From Gemmatimonadota bacterium (GTDB taxonomy: Bacteria; Gemmatimonadota; Gemmatimonadetes; Gemmatimonadales; Gemmatimonadaceae), in NCBI GenBank assembly GCA_016714015.1, contig JADJNZ010000008.1, positions 1 through 64,000 on the forward strand: a stretch of 64,000 bases of DNA, read 5' to 3'. The notes beneath the pieces are model-generated. The model ran no database searches, was not told the DNA's origin, and worked only from the letters and a program-made list of their open reading frames with translations. How positions within the stretch are numbered: the stretch's first letter is position 1; every line of letters starts with the position of its first letter. This document shows, piece after piece, positions 1 through 12,000 of this stretch. Both the position numbers and the translations under genes were made by a program.

Positions 1-1
1 C

Positions 2-3000
2 TCGATCACCAAGACCGACGGCGTGACGAGCGTCCTGCAGGGCGGGACCGTCACGTACACGATCGTCGCGTCGAACGCCGGGCCGAGTGCGGTGACCGGC
101 GCGACGGTGAGCGACCTCCTCCCGGCCACGCTCGGCAGCGGCAGCTGGACCTGCAGCGCCAGCGCGGGCTCGGCCTGCGGCGCGGCCTCGGGCAGCGGCG
201 ACCTCACTGCGTCGATCGACCTGCTCGTGGGCGGCACGGCGACCTTCTCGTTCACCGCGACGGTGCTCGGGACCGGCACGCTGTCGAACACCGCCACGGT
301 CACCGCGCCCGTGGGCGTGAACGACCCGGCGGGGAACAACAGCGCGACCGACGCCAACACCGTCGTGACGCCGACCGCGGACCTCGCGATCACCAAGACC
401 GACGGCGTCACGGCGGTCAACCAGGACGGCACGCTCACCTACACGATCGTCGCGAGCAACCTCGGGCCGAGCGCGGTGACGGGCGCGATCGTGACCGACC
501 TGCTCCCGTCGCAGCTCACCGGCGCGACCTGGACCTGCGCGGCGAGCGTGGGGTCGGCCTGCGCGGTCGCCTCGGGCGCCGGCGACATCAGCGCCAGCGT
601 CGACCTGCTCGCCGGCGGCACCGCGACCTTCACCGTCACCGCGACGGCGTCGGGCAGCGGCACGATCACCAACACGGCGACGATCAACGCGCCGGTGGGC
701 GTGAACGACCCCTCGGGCAACAACTCGGCGACGGACGGCAACACGGTGATCACGCCGACCGCCGACCTGTCGATCACCAAGACCGACGGCATCACGAGCG
801 TCGTGCAGGGCGGGACGATCACGTACACGATCGTCGCGTCGAACGCGGGCCCGACGGCGGCGACCGGCGCGACGGTGACCGACCTGCTCCCGGCGCAGCT
901 CTCGGGCGCGACCTGGAGCTGCACCGCCAGCGGCGGCTCGTCGTGCCCGGCGAGCGGCACCGGCGACCTGAACGCGACGGTCGACCTGCAGAGCGGCGGC
1001 ACGGCGACGTTCACGGTCACCGCGACCGCCACGGGCGCGGGGCCGGTGACCAACACCGCGACCGTCACGGCGCCGGCGGGCGTGTTCGATCCGGCGGGGA
1101 ACAACAGCGCGACCGACGCCAACACGGTCATCACCGCGACGAGCGACCTGTCGATCACCAAGACCGACGGCGTGACGTCGGTGGTGCAGGGCGCGACCGT
1201 GACCTACACGATCGTCGCGACCAACGGCGGCCCGTCGGCGGTGACCGGTGCGACGGTGAGCGATGCGCTCCCGGCGCAGCTCACGGGCGCGACCTGGACC
1301 TGCGTCGCGAGCGCCGGGTCCGCCTGCCCGGCGAGCGGCACGGGCGACCTGAACGCGAGCATCGACCTGCTGAGCGGCGGGACGGCGACGTTCAGCGTCA
1401 CCGCGACGGTGACCGGCACCGGCACCATCAGCAACACGGCGACGATCACCGCGCCGGTGGGGGTGAACGACCCGGCCGGCAACAACAGCGCGACCGACGG
1501 CAACACGGTCGTCACGCCGACGGCCGACCTCTCGATCACCAAGACCGACGGCGTCACCAGCATCAATGAAGGCGGGACGATCACCTACACGATCGTCGCG
1601 AGCAACGCCGGTCCGAGCGCGGTGACGGGTGCGACGATCAGCGACCTGCTCCCGGGATCGCTCACCGGCGCGACCTGGACCTGCGCCGCGAGCGTCGGCT
1701 CGGCGTGCGCGGCGGCCTCGGGCTCGGGCGACATCGCGACGACGGTCGATCTCCTGTCCGGCGGCACGGCGACCTTCACGGTGACGGCGACGGTGACGGG
1801 CACCGGATCCCTCACCAACACCGCGACCATCGTCGCCCCGCCGGGCGTGAATGACCCGGCCGGGAACAACAGCGCGACGGACAACAACACCGTCATCACG
1901 CCGACGGCGGACCTGTCGATCACGAAGACCGACGGCGTGACGAGCGTGCTGCAGGGCGGGGCGCTCACCTATACGATCGTCGCGACCAACGCGGGCCCGA
2001 GCGACGTCACCGGCGCGACGGTCACCGACGTCTTCCCGGCGAACATCACCGTCAGCGGCTGGACCTGCTCGGCGAGCGCCGGCTCGGTCTGCCCGGCCAG
2101 CGGCACGGGGGACATCGCCGCGACCGTCGATCTCGTCGCGGGCGGCACGGCGACGTTCACCGTCACCGCGACGGCGACGGGGAACGGCACGATCACCAAT
2201 ACGGCGACCATCGCCGCGCCGGTGGGCGTGAACGACCCGGCCGGCGACAACAGCGCGACCGACGGCAACACCGTCATCACCGCGACGAGCGACCTGTCGA
2301 TCACCAAGACCGACGGCGTGACGAGCGTGGTGCAGGGCGGGACGATCACCTACACGATCGTCGCGTCGAACGCGGGGCCGAGCGCGGTCGTCGGGGCGAC
2401 GGTGACCGACGTGCTGCCGCTGCAGCTCACGGGCGCGACCTGGACCTGCGTGGCGAGCGCGGGCTCGGCCTGCCCGGCGAGCGGCACGGGCGACCTGAAC
2501 GCGAGCGTCGACCTGGCGAGCGGTGGCACCGCGACCTTCACGCTCACCGCGACGGTGAGCGGCACGGGCACGCTCTCCAACGTCGCGTCGATCGCCGCAC
2601 CGGTGGGCGTGAACGATCCGGCGACGAACAACAGCGCCACCGACGGCAACACGGTCATCACGCCGACGGCGGACCTGTCGGTCACGAAGACCGACGGCGT
2701 CACCGCGGTGAACGAGGGGGCGACGCTCACGTACACGATCGTCGTCGCGAACGCCGGTCCGTCCGATGTCACCGGCGCGACGGTCACCGACCTCCTGCCG
2801 GCGCAGCTCTCCGGCGCGACCTGGACCTGCACGGCGAGCGCGGGCTCGAGCTGCGCGCTCGGCGCCGGCGCCGGTGACATCAATACGAACGTCGACCTGC
2901 TGAGCGGCGGCACCGCGACCTTCGTCGTCACGGCGACGGTCTCCGGCACCGGCACGCTCTCCAACACCGCCACCGTCACCGCGCCGGGCGGCGTGAACGA

Positions 3001-6000
3001 TCCGGCGGGGAACAACAGCGCCACCGACGGCAACACCGTCATCGCGCCGACCTCCGACCTCTCGATCACCAAGAGCGACGGCGTCGCCGCGGTGAACCAG
3101 GGCGGGACGCTCACCTACACCATCGTCGCGTCGAACGCCGGGCCGAGCGCGGTGACCGGCGCGACGGTGACCGACCTGCTCCCGGCGCAGCTCACCGGCG
3201 CGACCTGGACCTGCGCGGCGAGCGCCGGGTCGGTCTGCCCGGCGAGCGGCAGCGGCGACCTGAACGCGACGATCGACCTCCCGAGCGGCGGCACCGCCAC
3301 CTTCACCGTCACCGCGACGGTGAGCGGCACCGGCACCATCAGCAACACCGCGACGATCACCGCACCGCCGGGAACGAACGATCCGGGCGCGAACAACGCG
3401 GCGACCGACGGCAACACCGTCATCACCGCGACCGCCGACCTCGCGATCACCAAGACCGACGGCGTCACCGCCGTGGTGCAGGGCGGGACGATCACGTACA
3501 CGATCGTCGCGTCGAACGCCGGGCCGTCCGCGGTCACCGGCGCGACCGTCACCGACCTGCTCCCGGCGCAGCTCACCGGCGCGACCTGGACCTGCACCGC
3601 GAGCGCGGGCTCGGCCTGCCCGGCGAGCGGCAGCGGCGACATCAGCGCGACGGTGGACCTCGCCAGCGGCGGTTCGGCCACCTTCACCGTCACCGCGACG
3701 GTCACCGGCAGCGGCACGATCACCAACGCCGCGAGCATCACCGCGCCGCCGGGGATCAACGACCCGACCGCGAACAACAGCGCGACCGACGGCAACACCG
3801 TCATCACGCCGACCGCCGACCTGTCGATCACCAAGACCGACGGGGTCACGAGCATCAATGAAGGCGGGACGCTCACCTACACGATCGTCGTGGCCAATGC
3901 CGGCCCGTCGCCGGTCGTCGCGGCGACCGTCACCGATCTCCTCCCGGCGCAGCTGAGCGGTGCGACCTGGACCTGCGCCGCCAGCGCCGGCTCGGCCTGC
4001 CCGGCGAGTGGCACGGGTGACATCAGCGCGACGATCGACCTGCCGAGCGGCGGCACCGCGACCTTCACCGTCACGGCGACCGTCACCGGCACCGGCACCA
4101 TCACCAACACCGCGACGGTCGCGGCACCGGTGGGCGTGAACGATCCGGCCGGCAACAACAGCGCGACCGACGGCAACACCGTCGTCGCGCCGACGTCCGA
4201 CCTGTCGATCACCAAGACCGACGGCCTCGCGAACGTCACGCAGAACGGCACCGTCACCTACACGATCGTCGCGAGCAATGCCGGCCCGTCGCCGGTGTTC
4301 GGCGCGACGGTCACCGACCTGCTCCCGGCGCAGCTCACCGGGGCCACCTGGAGCTGCACCGCCAGCGCCGGCTCGGCCTGCCCGTCCAACGGCAGCGGGA
4401 ACCTCAACGCCTCGGTGGACCTCCTCGCCGGCGGCAGCGCGACCTTCACCGTCACGGCGATCGCCACCGGCGCGGGCACGATCAGCAACACCGCGACGAT
4501 CACCGCGCCGGTCGGCACGAACGATCCCACGGCGAACAACAGCGCCACCGACGGCAACACCGCGATCACCGCCCTCGCCGACCTGGCGATCACGAAGGCG
4601 CTCGGCTCCGGCACGCCGGTGCCGGGGCTCCCCGCGACGTATACCATCGCCGTGACCAACGCCGGACCGAGCGCGGTCACCGGCGCGACGGTCGTCGATG
4701 CCTTCCCGGCGATCCTCACCGGTGTCACCTGGACCTGCAGCGCCACGGCCGGCTCGGCCTGCGGCAGCGCGAGCGGCAGCGGCGACCTGAATGCCTCGGT
4801 CGATGTGCTCAGCGGCGGGACGGTCACCTTCACCGCGACGGGTACGATCGTCGCCGGCGCGACGGGGAGCCTCGTCAACACGGCGACGGTCACGGCGCCG
4901 CTCGGCGTCGCCGACCCCGCGGGGAACAACAGCGCCACCGCGACCGACCTGCTCGCACCGCGCGCCGACGTCGCGGTCTCGCAGACCGGGCCGGTGTCGG
5001 TCACGCCGGGCAACTCGATCACGTACAGCGTCACGGTGACGAACAACGGGCCGTCGGACGCGGTCGCGGTGGACGTCAACGCGGCCGAGCCCTCGGGCAC
5101 GACCTTCGTGAGCAGCACCGGCGACTGCCCGGCGGGGATGCCGTGCTCGCTCGGCACCCTCGCGCCGGGTGAGACGCGGACCTTCACCATCACCTACGCG
5201 GTGCCGGGCGCCTATGCCGGCCCCGATCCCATCCAGCACGTCGTCACCGCGACGAGCATCACGGTCGATCCGGCGCTCGGCAACAACACGGCGGTCGCGT
5301 CGACCTCCACCGGCTCGCCGGTCGCCGACCTCTCGATCACCAAGACCGACGGCGCGGCCACCTCGGTGCCGGGCGCGCCGGTGACCTACACCATCACCGC
5401 CTCCAACGCGGGACCGAGCACCGCGCTCGGCGCGCTCGTGACGGATGACTTCCCGTCGGACATCGTCGGGGTGACGTGGACCTGCGCGGCGGCCGGCGGC
5501 GCGAGCTGCCCGGCGTCGGGCGCGGGGAACATCAGCGCGCTCGTGGACCTCCCCGCGGGCGGCAGTGTGGTCTTCACCGCGACCGGCACCGTGGCCGCGG
5601 GCGCGGTCGGCACGCTCGTGAACACGGCGACGGTCACGCCGCCCGCCGGCGTCTCCGATCCGTCGTCGGCCAACAACACCGACGTCAACTCGCTGGTGCC
5701 GAGCGCGGACCTCGCGATCACCAAGACGGGGCCGATCAACATCGTCCCGGGCTCGCCGCTCACGTATACGATCCAGGTGACGAACGTCGGACCGTCGAAC
5801 GCGGCGAACGTCGTCGTCACCGACCCGACGCCGACCGGGCTCACGTTCGTGAGCACCGCGGGCGATTGCAGCACCGCCTTCCCCTGTGCGCTCGGCACGG
5901 TGCCGCCGGGCGCGACGCGCACCATCACGGTGAGCTATGCGGTGCCGGCCGACTACATCGCACCGGTGCCGGTGGTGAACACCGCGACCGTGTCGAGCTC

Positions 6001-9000
6001 CACGCCGGATCCGAACGCGGCCAACAACAGCGCGACGGTGAACACGCCGCTGGTGCCCACCGCCGACCTGCGCATCAGCAAGACCGATGGCGTGGCGAGC
6101 GTGGTGCAGGGCGCGACGCTCACGTACACGATCGTCGCGACGAACGACGGGCCCTCGGCGGTCACCGGCGCGACCGTCACCGACGTGCTCCCCTCCGGCC
6201 TCACCGGCGCGACGTGGACCTGCGCCACGAGCGGCGGCGCGGTCTGCCCGGCCTCGGGCAGCGGTGACCTCTCGGCCGTCGTCGATCTCCCGGCCTTCGC
6301 CATCGCGACGTTCACGGTGACGGGGACCGTCACGGGGGCGACGGCGCTCTCCAACACGGCGACCATCACCGGCCCGGTCGGCTACACCGATCCGTCCCTC
6401 GCGAACAACAGCGCGACCGACAACACCGCGGTCGTGCCGACGGTCGATCTCGCGATCACGAAGGTGCTCACGAGCGGCGCGCCCGTCCCGGGAGCCGCGG
6501 TGAGCTGGACGATCACGGTCAGCAATGCGGGACCGAGCGCGGTGACCGGTGCCACCGTGACCGACCTGGTGCCGGCGGCCGTGAGCGGTGCCACGTGGAC
6601 CTGCGCGGCGACCGCCGGGTCCGCCTGCGCCGCGAGCGGTGCGGGGGACATCACGACGAGCGTCGATCTCCTCGCGGGGGGCTCGGCGACGTTCACGCTC
6701 ACCGGCACGCTCGCGCCGAGCGCGACGGGCACCCTCGCCAACACGGCGACCGTCACCGCGCCGGTCGGCACGAACGATCCGGCGGGGAACAACAGCAGCA
6801 GCACGAGCGACGCGATCACGCCGCAAGCCGACGTGCAGGTGACGCAGACCGGGCCGGCCACCGCGGTCGCCGGCACCGACATCACCTACAGCGTGACGGT
6901 GACCAACGCGGGCCCGTCGGACGCGGCGAACGTGAGCATCACGGCGCCGGTGCCGAGCGGGCTCACGCTCGTGGGCACCGCGGGCGATTGCCCGGCCGGC
7001 TTCCCGTGCGCGCTCGGCACGTTGCCGCCCGGCGCGACGCGCACCTTCACGGTCACCTACACCGTGCCGAGCGGCTACGTCGCGCCGAATCCGATCGTGA
7101 GCACCGTGACGGCGGCGAGCTCCACGCCGGACCCGGTCGCGGGCAACAACGTCGCCGCCACCTCCACGGCGCTGGGCACCGGCGTCGCCGACCTGTCGAT
7201 CACGAAGACCGACGGCGTGACGAGCGTGACGCAGGGCGATGCGCTGACCTATACGATCGTCGTCGCGAACAACGGCCCGAGTGATGTGGTCGGGGCAACG
7301 GTGGCCGATCCGCTCCCGGCGCAGCTCACCGGCGCGACCTGGACCTGCGCCGCGAGCGCCGGCTCGGCCTGCCCGGCGAGCGGCACCGGCGACCTGAACG
7401 CGACGGTCGATCTCGTGAACGGCGGCACGGCCACCTTCACCGTCACCGCGACGGTGAGCGGCACCGGCACCCTCACGAACACCGCGACCGTCACGGCACC
7501 GATCACCGTCGCCGACGCGCCGGGGAACAACAGCGCGACCGACGGCAACACCGTCGTCACGCCGACGGCGGACCTGTCGATCACCAAGACCGACGGCGTG
7601 ACCGTCGCGGCGCAGGGCAGCACGCTCACCTACACGATCGTCGCCTCCAACGCGGGCCCGAGCGCGGTGGTGGGCGCGACCGTGAGCGATGTGCTGCCGG
7701 CCCAGCTGAGCGGCGCGACGTGGACCTGCGCCGCGAGCGCGGGCGCGGCCTGCCCGGCGAGCGGCACGGGCGACCTGAATGCGACGGTGGACCTCGCGAG
7801 CGGCGCCACCGCGACCTTCACCGTGACCGCGACGGTGAGCGGGACCGGGGCGCTCAGTAACACGGCGACCATCACCGCGCCGGTGGGGACCAACGATCCC
7901 GCGGGCAACAACAGCGCGACCGACGGCAACACCGTCATCACGCCGACGGCGGATCTGCGCATCACCAAGGATGACGGCGTCACCTCGGTCGTCGAGGGCG
8001 GCACGGTCACGTATACGATCGTCGTCACGAACGCGGGGCCGAGCGCCGTCACGGGCGCGACGGTGAGCGACGTGGTCCCGGCGCAGTTGAGCGGTGCGAC
8101 GTGGAGCTGCGCCGCCAGCGCCGGCTCGGCCTGCCCGGCGAGCGGTACCGGCGATCTCGCGGCATCGGTCGATCTCGCGGTGGGTGGCACCGCCACCTTC
8201 ACGCTCACCGCGACCGCCACGGGCACCGGCACGATCACGAACACCGCGACCGTCGCGCTCCCCGCGGGGATCGACGATCCGGTGCCGGGGGACAACACCG
8301 CGACCGACGCGAACACGGCGATCGTCCCGACCGCGGATCTCTCGATCACCAAGACCGACGGCGCCGCGACCGTCGTGCAGGGCGGGACCCTCACCTACAC
8401 GATCGTCGCGACCAACGCCGGCCCGTCGGCCGTCGTCGGCGCGACCGTCACCGACCTGCTCCCCGCCGCGCTCTCGGGTGCGACCTGGAGCTGCGTGGCG
8501 AGCGCCGGCTCGGCCTGCCCGGCGAGCGGCACCGGTGACCTCAACGCGACGGTCGACCTGCTCGCGGGTGGCAGCGCCACCTTCACGCTCACCGCGACGG
8601 TGAGCGGCGCGGGGGCGATCACCAACACCGCGACCATCACCGCGCCGGTCGGCACGAACGATCCGGCGGGGAACAACAGCGCGACCGACGTCACCACGGC
8701 GACGGCGACGGCCGACCTGTCGATCACCAAGACCGACGGGCGCACGACGATCGCCGAGGGCGCGGTGGTGACGTATACCATCGTGGCCTCGAACGCCGGC
8801 CCGAGCGCGGTGACCGGCGCGACCGTCACCGACGTGATGCCGGCGCAGCTCGCCGACCCGTCATGGACCTGCGTCGCGTCGCCGGGCTCGTCCTGCGCCG
8901 TCCCCACCGGGGCCGGGAACATCGCCACGACGGTCGACCTCGCGGTCGGCGGCACGGCGACGTTCACGGTCTCGTCCATCGTGTCGGGCGGCGGCACGCT

Positions 9001-9090
9001 CACCAACACCGCGACCATCGCCGCGCCGCTCGGCGTGAACGATCCGCCGGCCAACAACAGCGCGAGCGACCTCACGCTCATCCAGCAGCC
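2..9090 (+). repeat. In-frame tandem array of DUF11 units (about 381-384 nt period)
   Basis: Units recur every 381-384 nt. Units 1-12 (to about nt 4575) are the same type and very similar at DNA level. From there other types are interleaved: a variant with TKALGSGTPVPG or TKVLTSGAPVPG openings, and a shorter type containing a GDCPAG...LGTLPPGATRTF pattern near nt 4970, 5705 and 6830. Five standard units follow (about nt 7190-9085), then two divergent units near 9090 and 9470 and a last remote unit near 9835. The pattern suggests duplication of both single units and unit pairs. Confidence 0.9.
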
Positions 9091-12000
9091 GGATCTCGCG
9101 CTGAGCAAGACGCACACGGGGACCTTCACCGTCGGGTTGCAGGGGACGTACACGCTCGCCGTGGAGAACGTCGGGCCGGCACCGACGAGCGGCACGACGA
9201 CCGTCACCGACACGCTCCCGGCGGGCCTCACCTTCGTCTCGGCGACCGGCACCGATTGGACCTGCGGCGTCGGCGGCCAGGTCGTCACTTGCAGCACGCC
9301 CTCGCCGATCGCGGCGGGCGCGACGTCGACGATCACGCTGGTCACCGACATCGCGGCGGCGGCGCTGCCGAGCGTCACCAACCGCGCGCAGGTCGCGACG
9401 CCGGGCGACACCGATCCGGCGAACGACACCGCGTCGGACCTCACGGTCGTGACGCCGGCGATCGATCTCTCGATCACGAAGACCCCGGCCGGCGTCTTCC
9501 GCGTGGGCGGCACCGGCACCTACGAGATGGTGATCACCAACGTCGGCCCGGCGGCGACGGTGGGCGACATCACCGTCATCGATACGCTGCCCACCGGCCT
9601 CACGTACGTCGCGGCGGCCGGGCCGACCTGGAACTGCTCGGCGATCGGCGCGGTCGTCACCTGCGTGCGCACGTCGGCGCTGCTCCCCGGCGCGTCGGCC
9701 AGCTTCACGCTCACGGTCGGCGTGAGCGCGGCCGCGCTGCCGTCGGTCATCAACCGCGTCCTCGTCTCCACGCTCGGTGACGAGGTCTCGATCGGCAACA
9801 ACGTCGCGACCACCTCGCCGGTGCTCGTCTCCGACCTCCAGCTGAGCGTCGAGAAGTCGGCGTCGCGCGGCGTCGTCGAGATCGCCGACGTCCTCGACTA
9901 TCGCGTCGTCATCCGCGCGGGTGGCACCACCACGCCGACCGATGTCGTGCTCGACGATGCGCTCCCGTCCGGCTTCTCCTACGTGCCGGGCACCGCGCGC
10001 GTGGACGGCGTCGCGATCACCGATCCGACGGGCGGCCTCGGACCCCGGCTCCGCTTCACCATCGGCACGATCAACGCGGGCGACTCGGTCGCCGTGACCT
10101 ATCGCCTGCGCGTCGGCGCGGGTGCGCGACTGGGTGACGGCATCAACCGCGCCGTCGCCTCGAGTGCCCTGGCCGGCTCGGTCTCCTCGACGGCGGCGGC
10201 CAAGGTGCGCGTGGAGGGTGGCGTCTTCACCGACCGCGCGATCGTGGTGGGCAAGGTCTTCATCGACTGCGAGTGCGACTCGCTCGCGGTGGTGCAGGGC
10301 GCGCACGAGATCGGCGTCCCGGGCGTGCGCCTGATCCTCGAGGACGGCACCGCGGTCATCACCGACGTCGAGGGCAAGTTCTCGATCTATGGATTGAGCC
10401 CGCGCCGCCACGTGCTGCGCGTGGACGAGCGCACGCTCCCGCCGGGCGCCGAGCTGATCGAGACGGGTCGTCGGAACGCCGGCGACGCGCGCAGCCGCTT
10501 CGTCGACCTGACGATGGGCGAACTCCACTCGGCGAGCTTCGCCATCCGGCGCACCGACGCGGTCGTGCGCGCGGTGCTCGACCGCCGCGCGCAGGGCGAG
10601 GTCAGCGGCCTCGTCGCCGACAGCGGGACGGTGATGATCGGCGGCACGCCGACCAGCACGAGCGTGGCCAGCGGCGTGGCGGCGATGCTCGGTGGCGGTG
10701 CGGCGACCAGTCCCGTCGCGCCGGGTGCTGTGGCCGGCGCGCCGGGAGTCGTGGCGGGCGCGATCGCGGGCACCGACTCGGTGCGCAGCGCCTACCGTCC
10801 GTTGCTCGCGACCGGCGTCCGCACCCTCGGCGACGGGCTGCAGACCTTCCTCCTGCGCCCCGACTCGTCGCGCGCCACCGCGCCGGCCAACGGGCACCGC
10901 CTCGATGTGCGCCTGCCCCAGGTCGCGCTCCCCGCCGATGGCGTGAGCGTGGTGCCGGTGGTCGTGCGCGTCGTCGATGCGCGCGGCACGCGGGTCTCGG
11001 CGCCCGGGCCGATCACGCTCGAGACGTCGCTCGGCCGCTGGCTCGTGGAGGACCTCGATCCGTCAGAGCCGGGGGTGCAGACCACCATCGGCGACAGCGG
11101 GGCGGTGTTCCAGCTGGCCGCACCCACGCAGGCCGGCGAGGGCGAGGTGCGCATCACCAGCGACGCGCTGCAGACCACGCAGCACATCTACTTCGCCGCC
11201 GCCGAGCAGGCCTTGCTCGCGACCGGCGTCGTGCAGGCACGCCTCTCGCTCCGGTCGCTCTCCACCGGCGCCCTCGCGCCGGCCCGCTCGGAGGATGGCT
11301 TCGAGGAGGTCCTCCGCGACGTCGCCGTCGCGAGCGCCGATGGCGACCTCCGCGCCGGGGCGCGCGGCGCCCTCTACCTCCGTGGCAAGGTGAAGGGCGA
11401 CTATCTGCTCACGCTCGCCTTCGACTCCGAGCGCGAGGAGTACGAGCGCCTCAAGCGTGACATCCGGCCGGACGAGTTCTATCCGGTGTACGGCGACGCC
11501 TCGGTGCGCGAGTTCGACGCGCAGTCGGCGGGTCGCTTCTACGTGCGCGTGGACAAGGACCGCAGCTACTTCCTCTACGGCGACTTCTCCACGCCGTCGG
11601 CGGTCGACGGACGCGTGCTCAGCGCATACGATCGCACCCTCACCGGCGCCCGTCAGCACCTCGAGGGCAGCCGCGGCGTGCTCGACGTGTTCGCGAGCCA
11701 GGGCCGCCTCGCGCAGGTCGTGGATGAGCTGCGCGGACTCGGCATCTCGGGCCCGTACACGCTCCGGCGGCGCGACGTGCGCCTCAACACCGAGCGCGTC
11801 GAGATCATCACGCGCGACCGCAACCAGCCGAGCCTCGTCGTCCGCACCGAACCGCAACAGCGGTTCAGCGACTATACGCTCGAGCCGTTCACCGGCCGGA
11901 TCATCTTCCGCCGCCCGGTGCCGAGCCTCGATGCCGACCTCAATCCCGTCTCGATCCGCGTCATCTATGAGGTGGAGCAGGGCGGGGAGGCGTACTGGCA

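Noticed and set aside
2..9090. CRISPR-like periodicity
   Set aside because: The period is about 381 nt and in frame with protein repeats; there are no short repeats with unique spacers.
439..10897. A ladder of long open frames on the minus strand opposite the DUF11 repeats
   Set aside because: They repeat every 381 nt exactly as the sense repeats do, have repetitive Val/Pro/Ala-rich products and arise from codon bias in GC-rich DNA.
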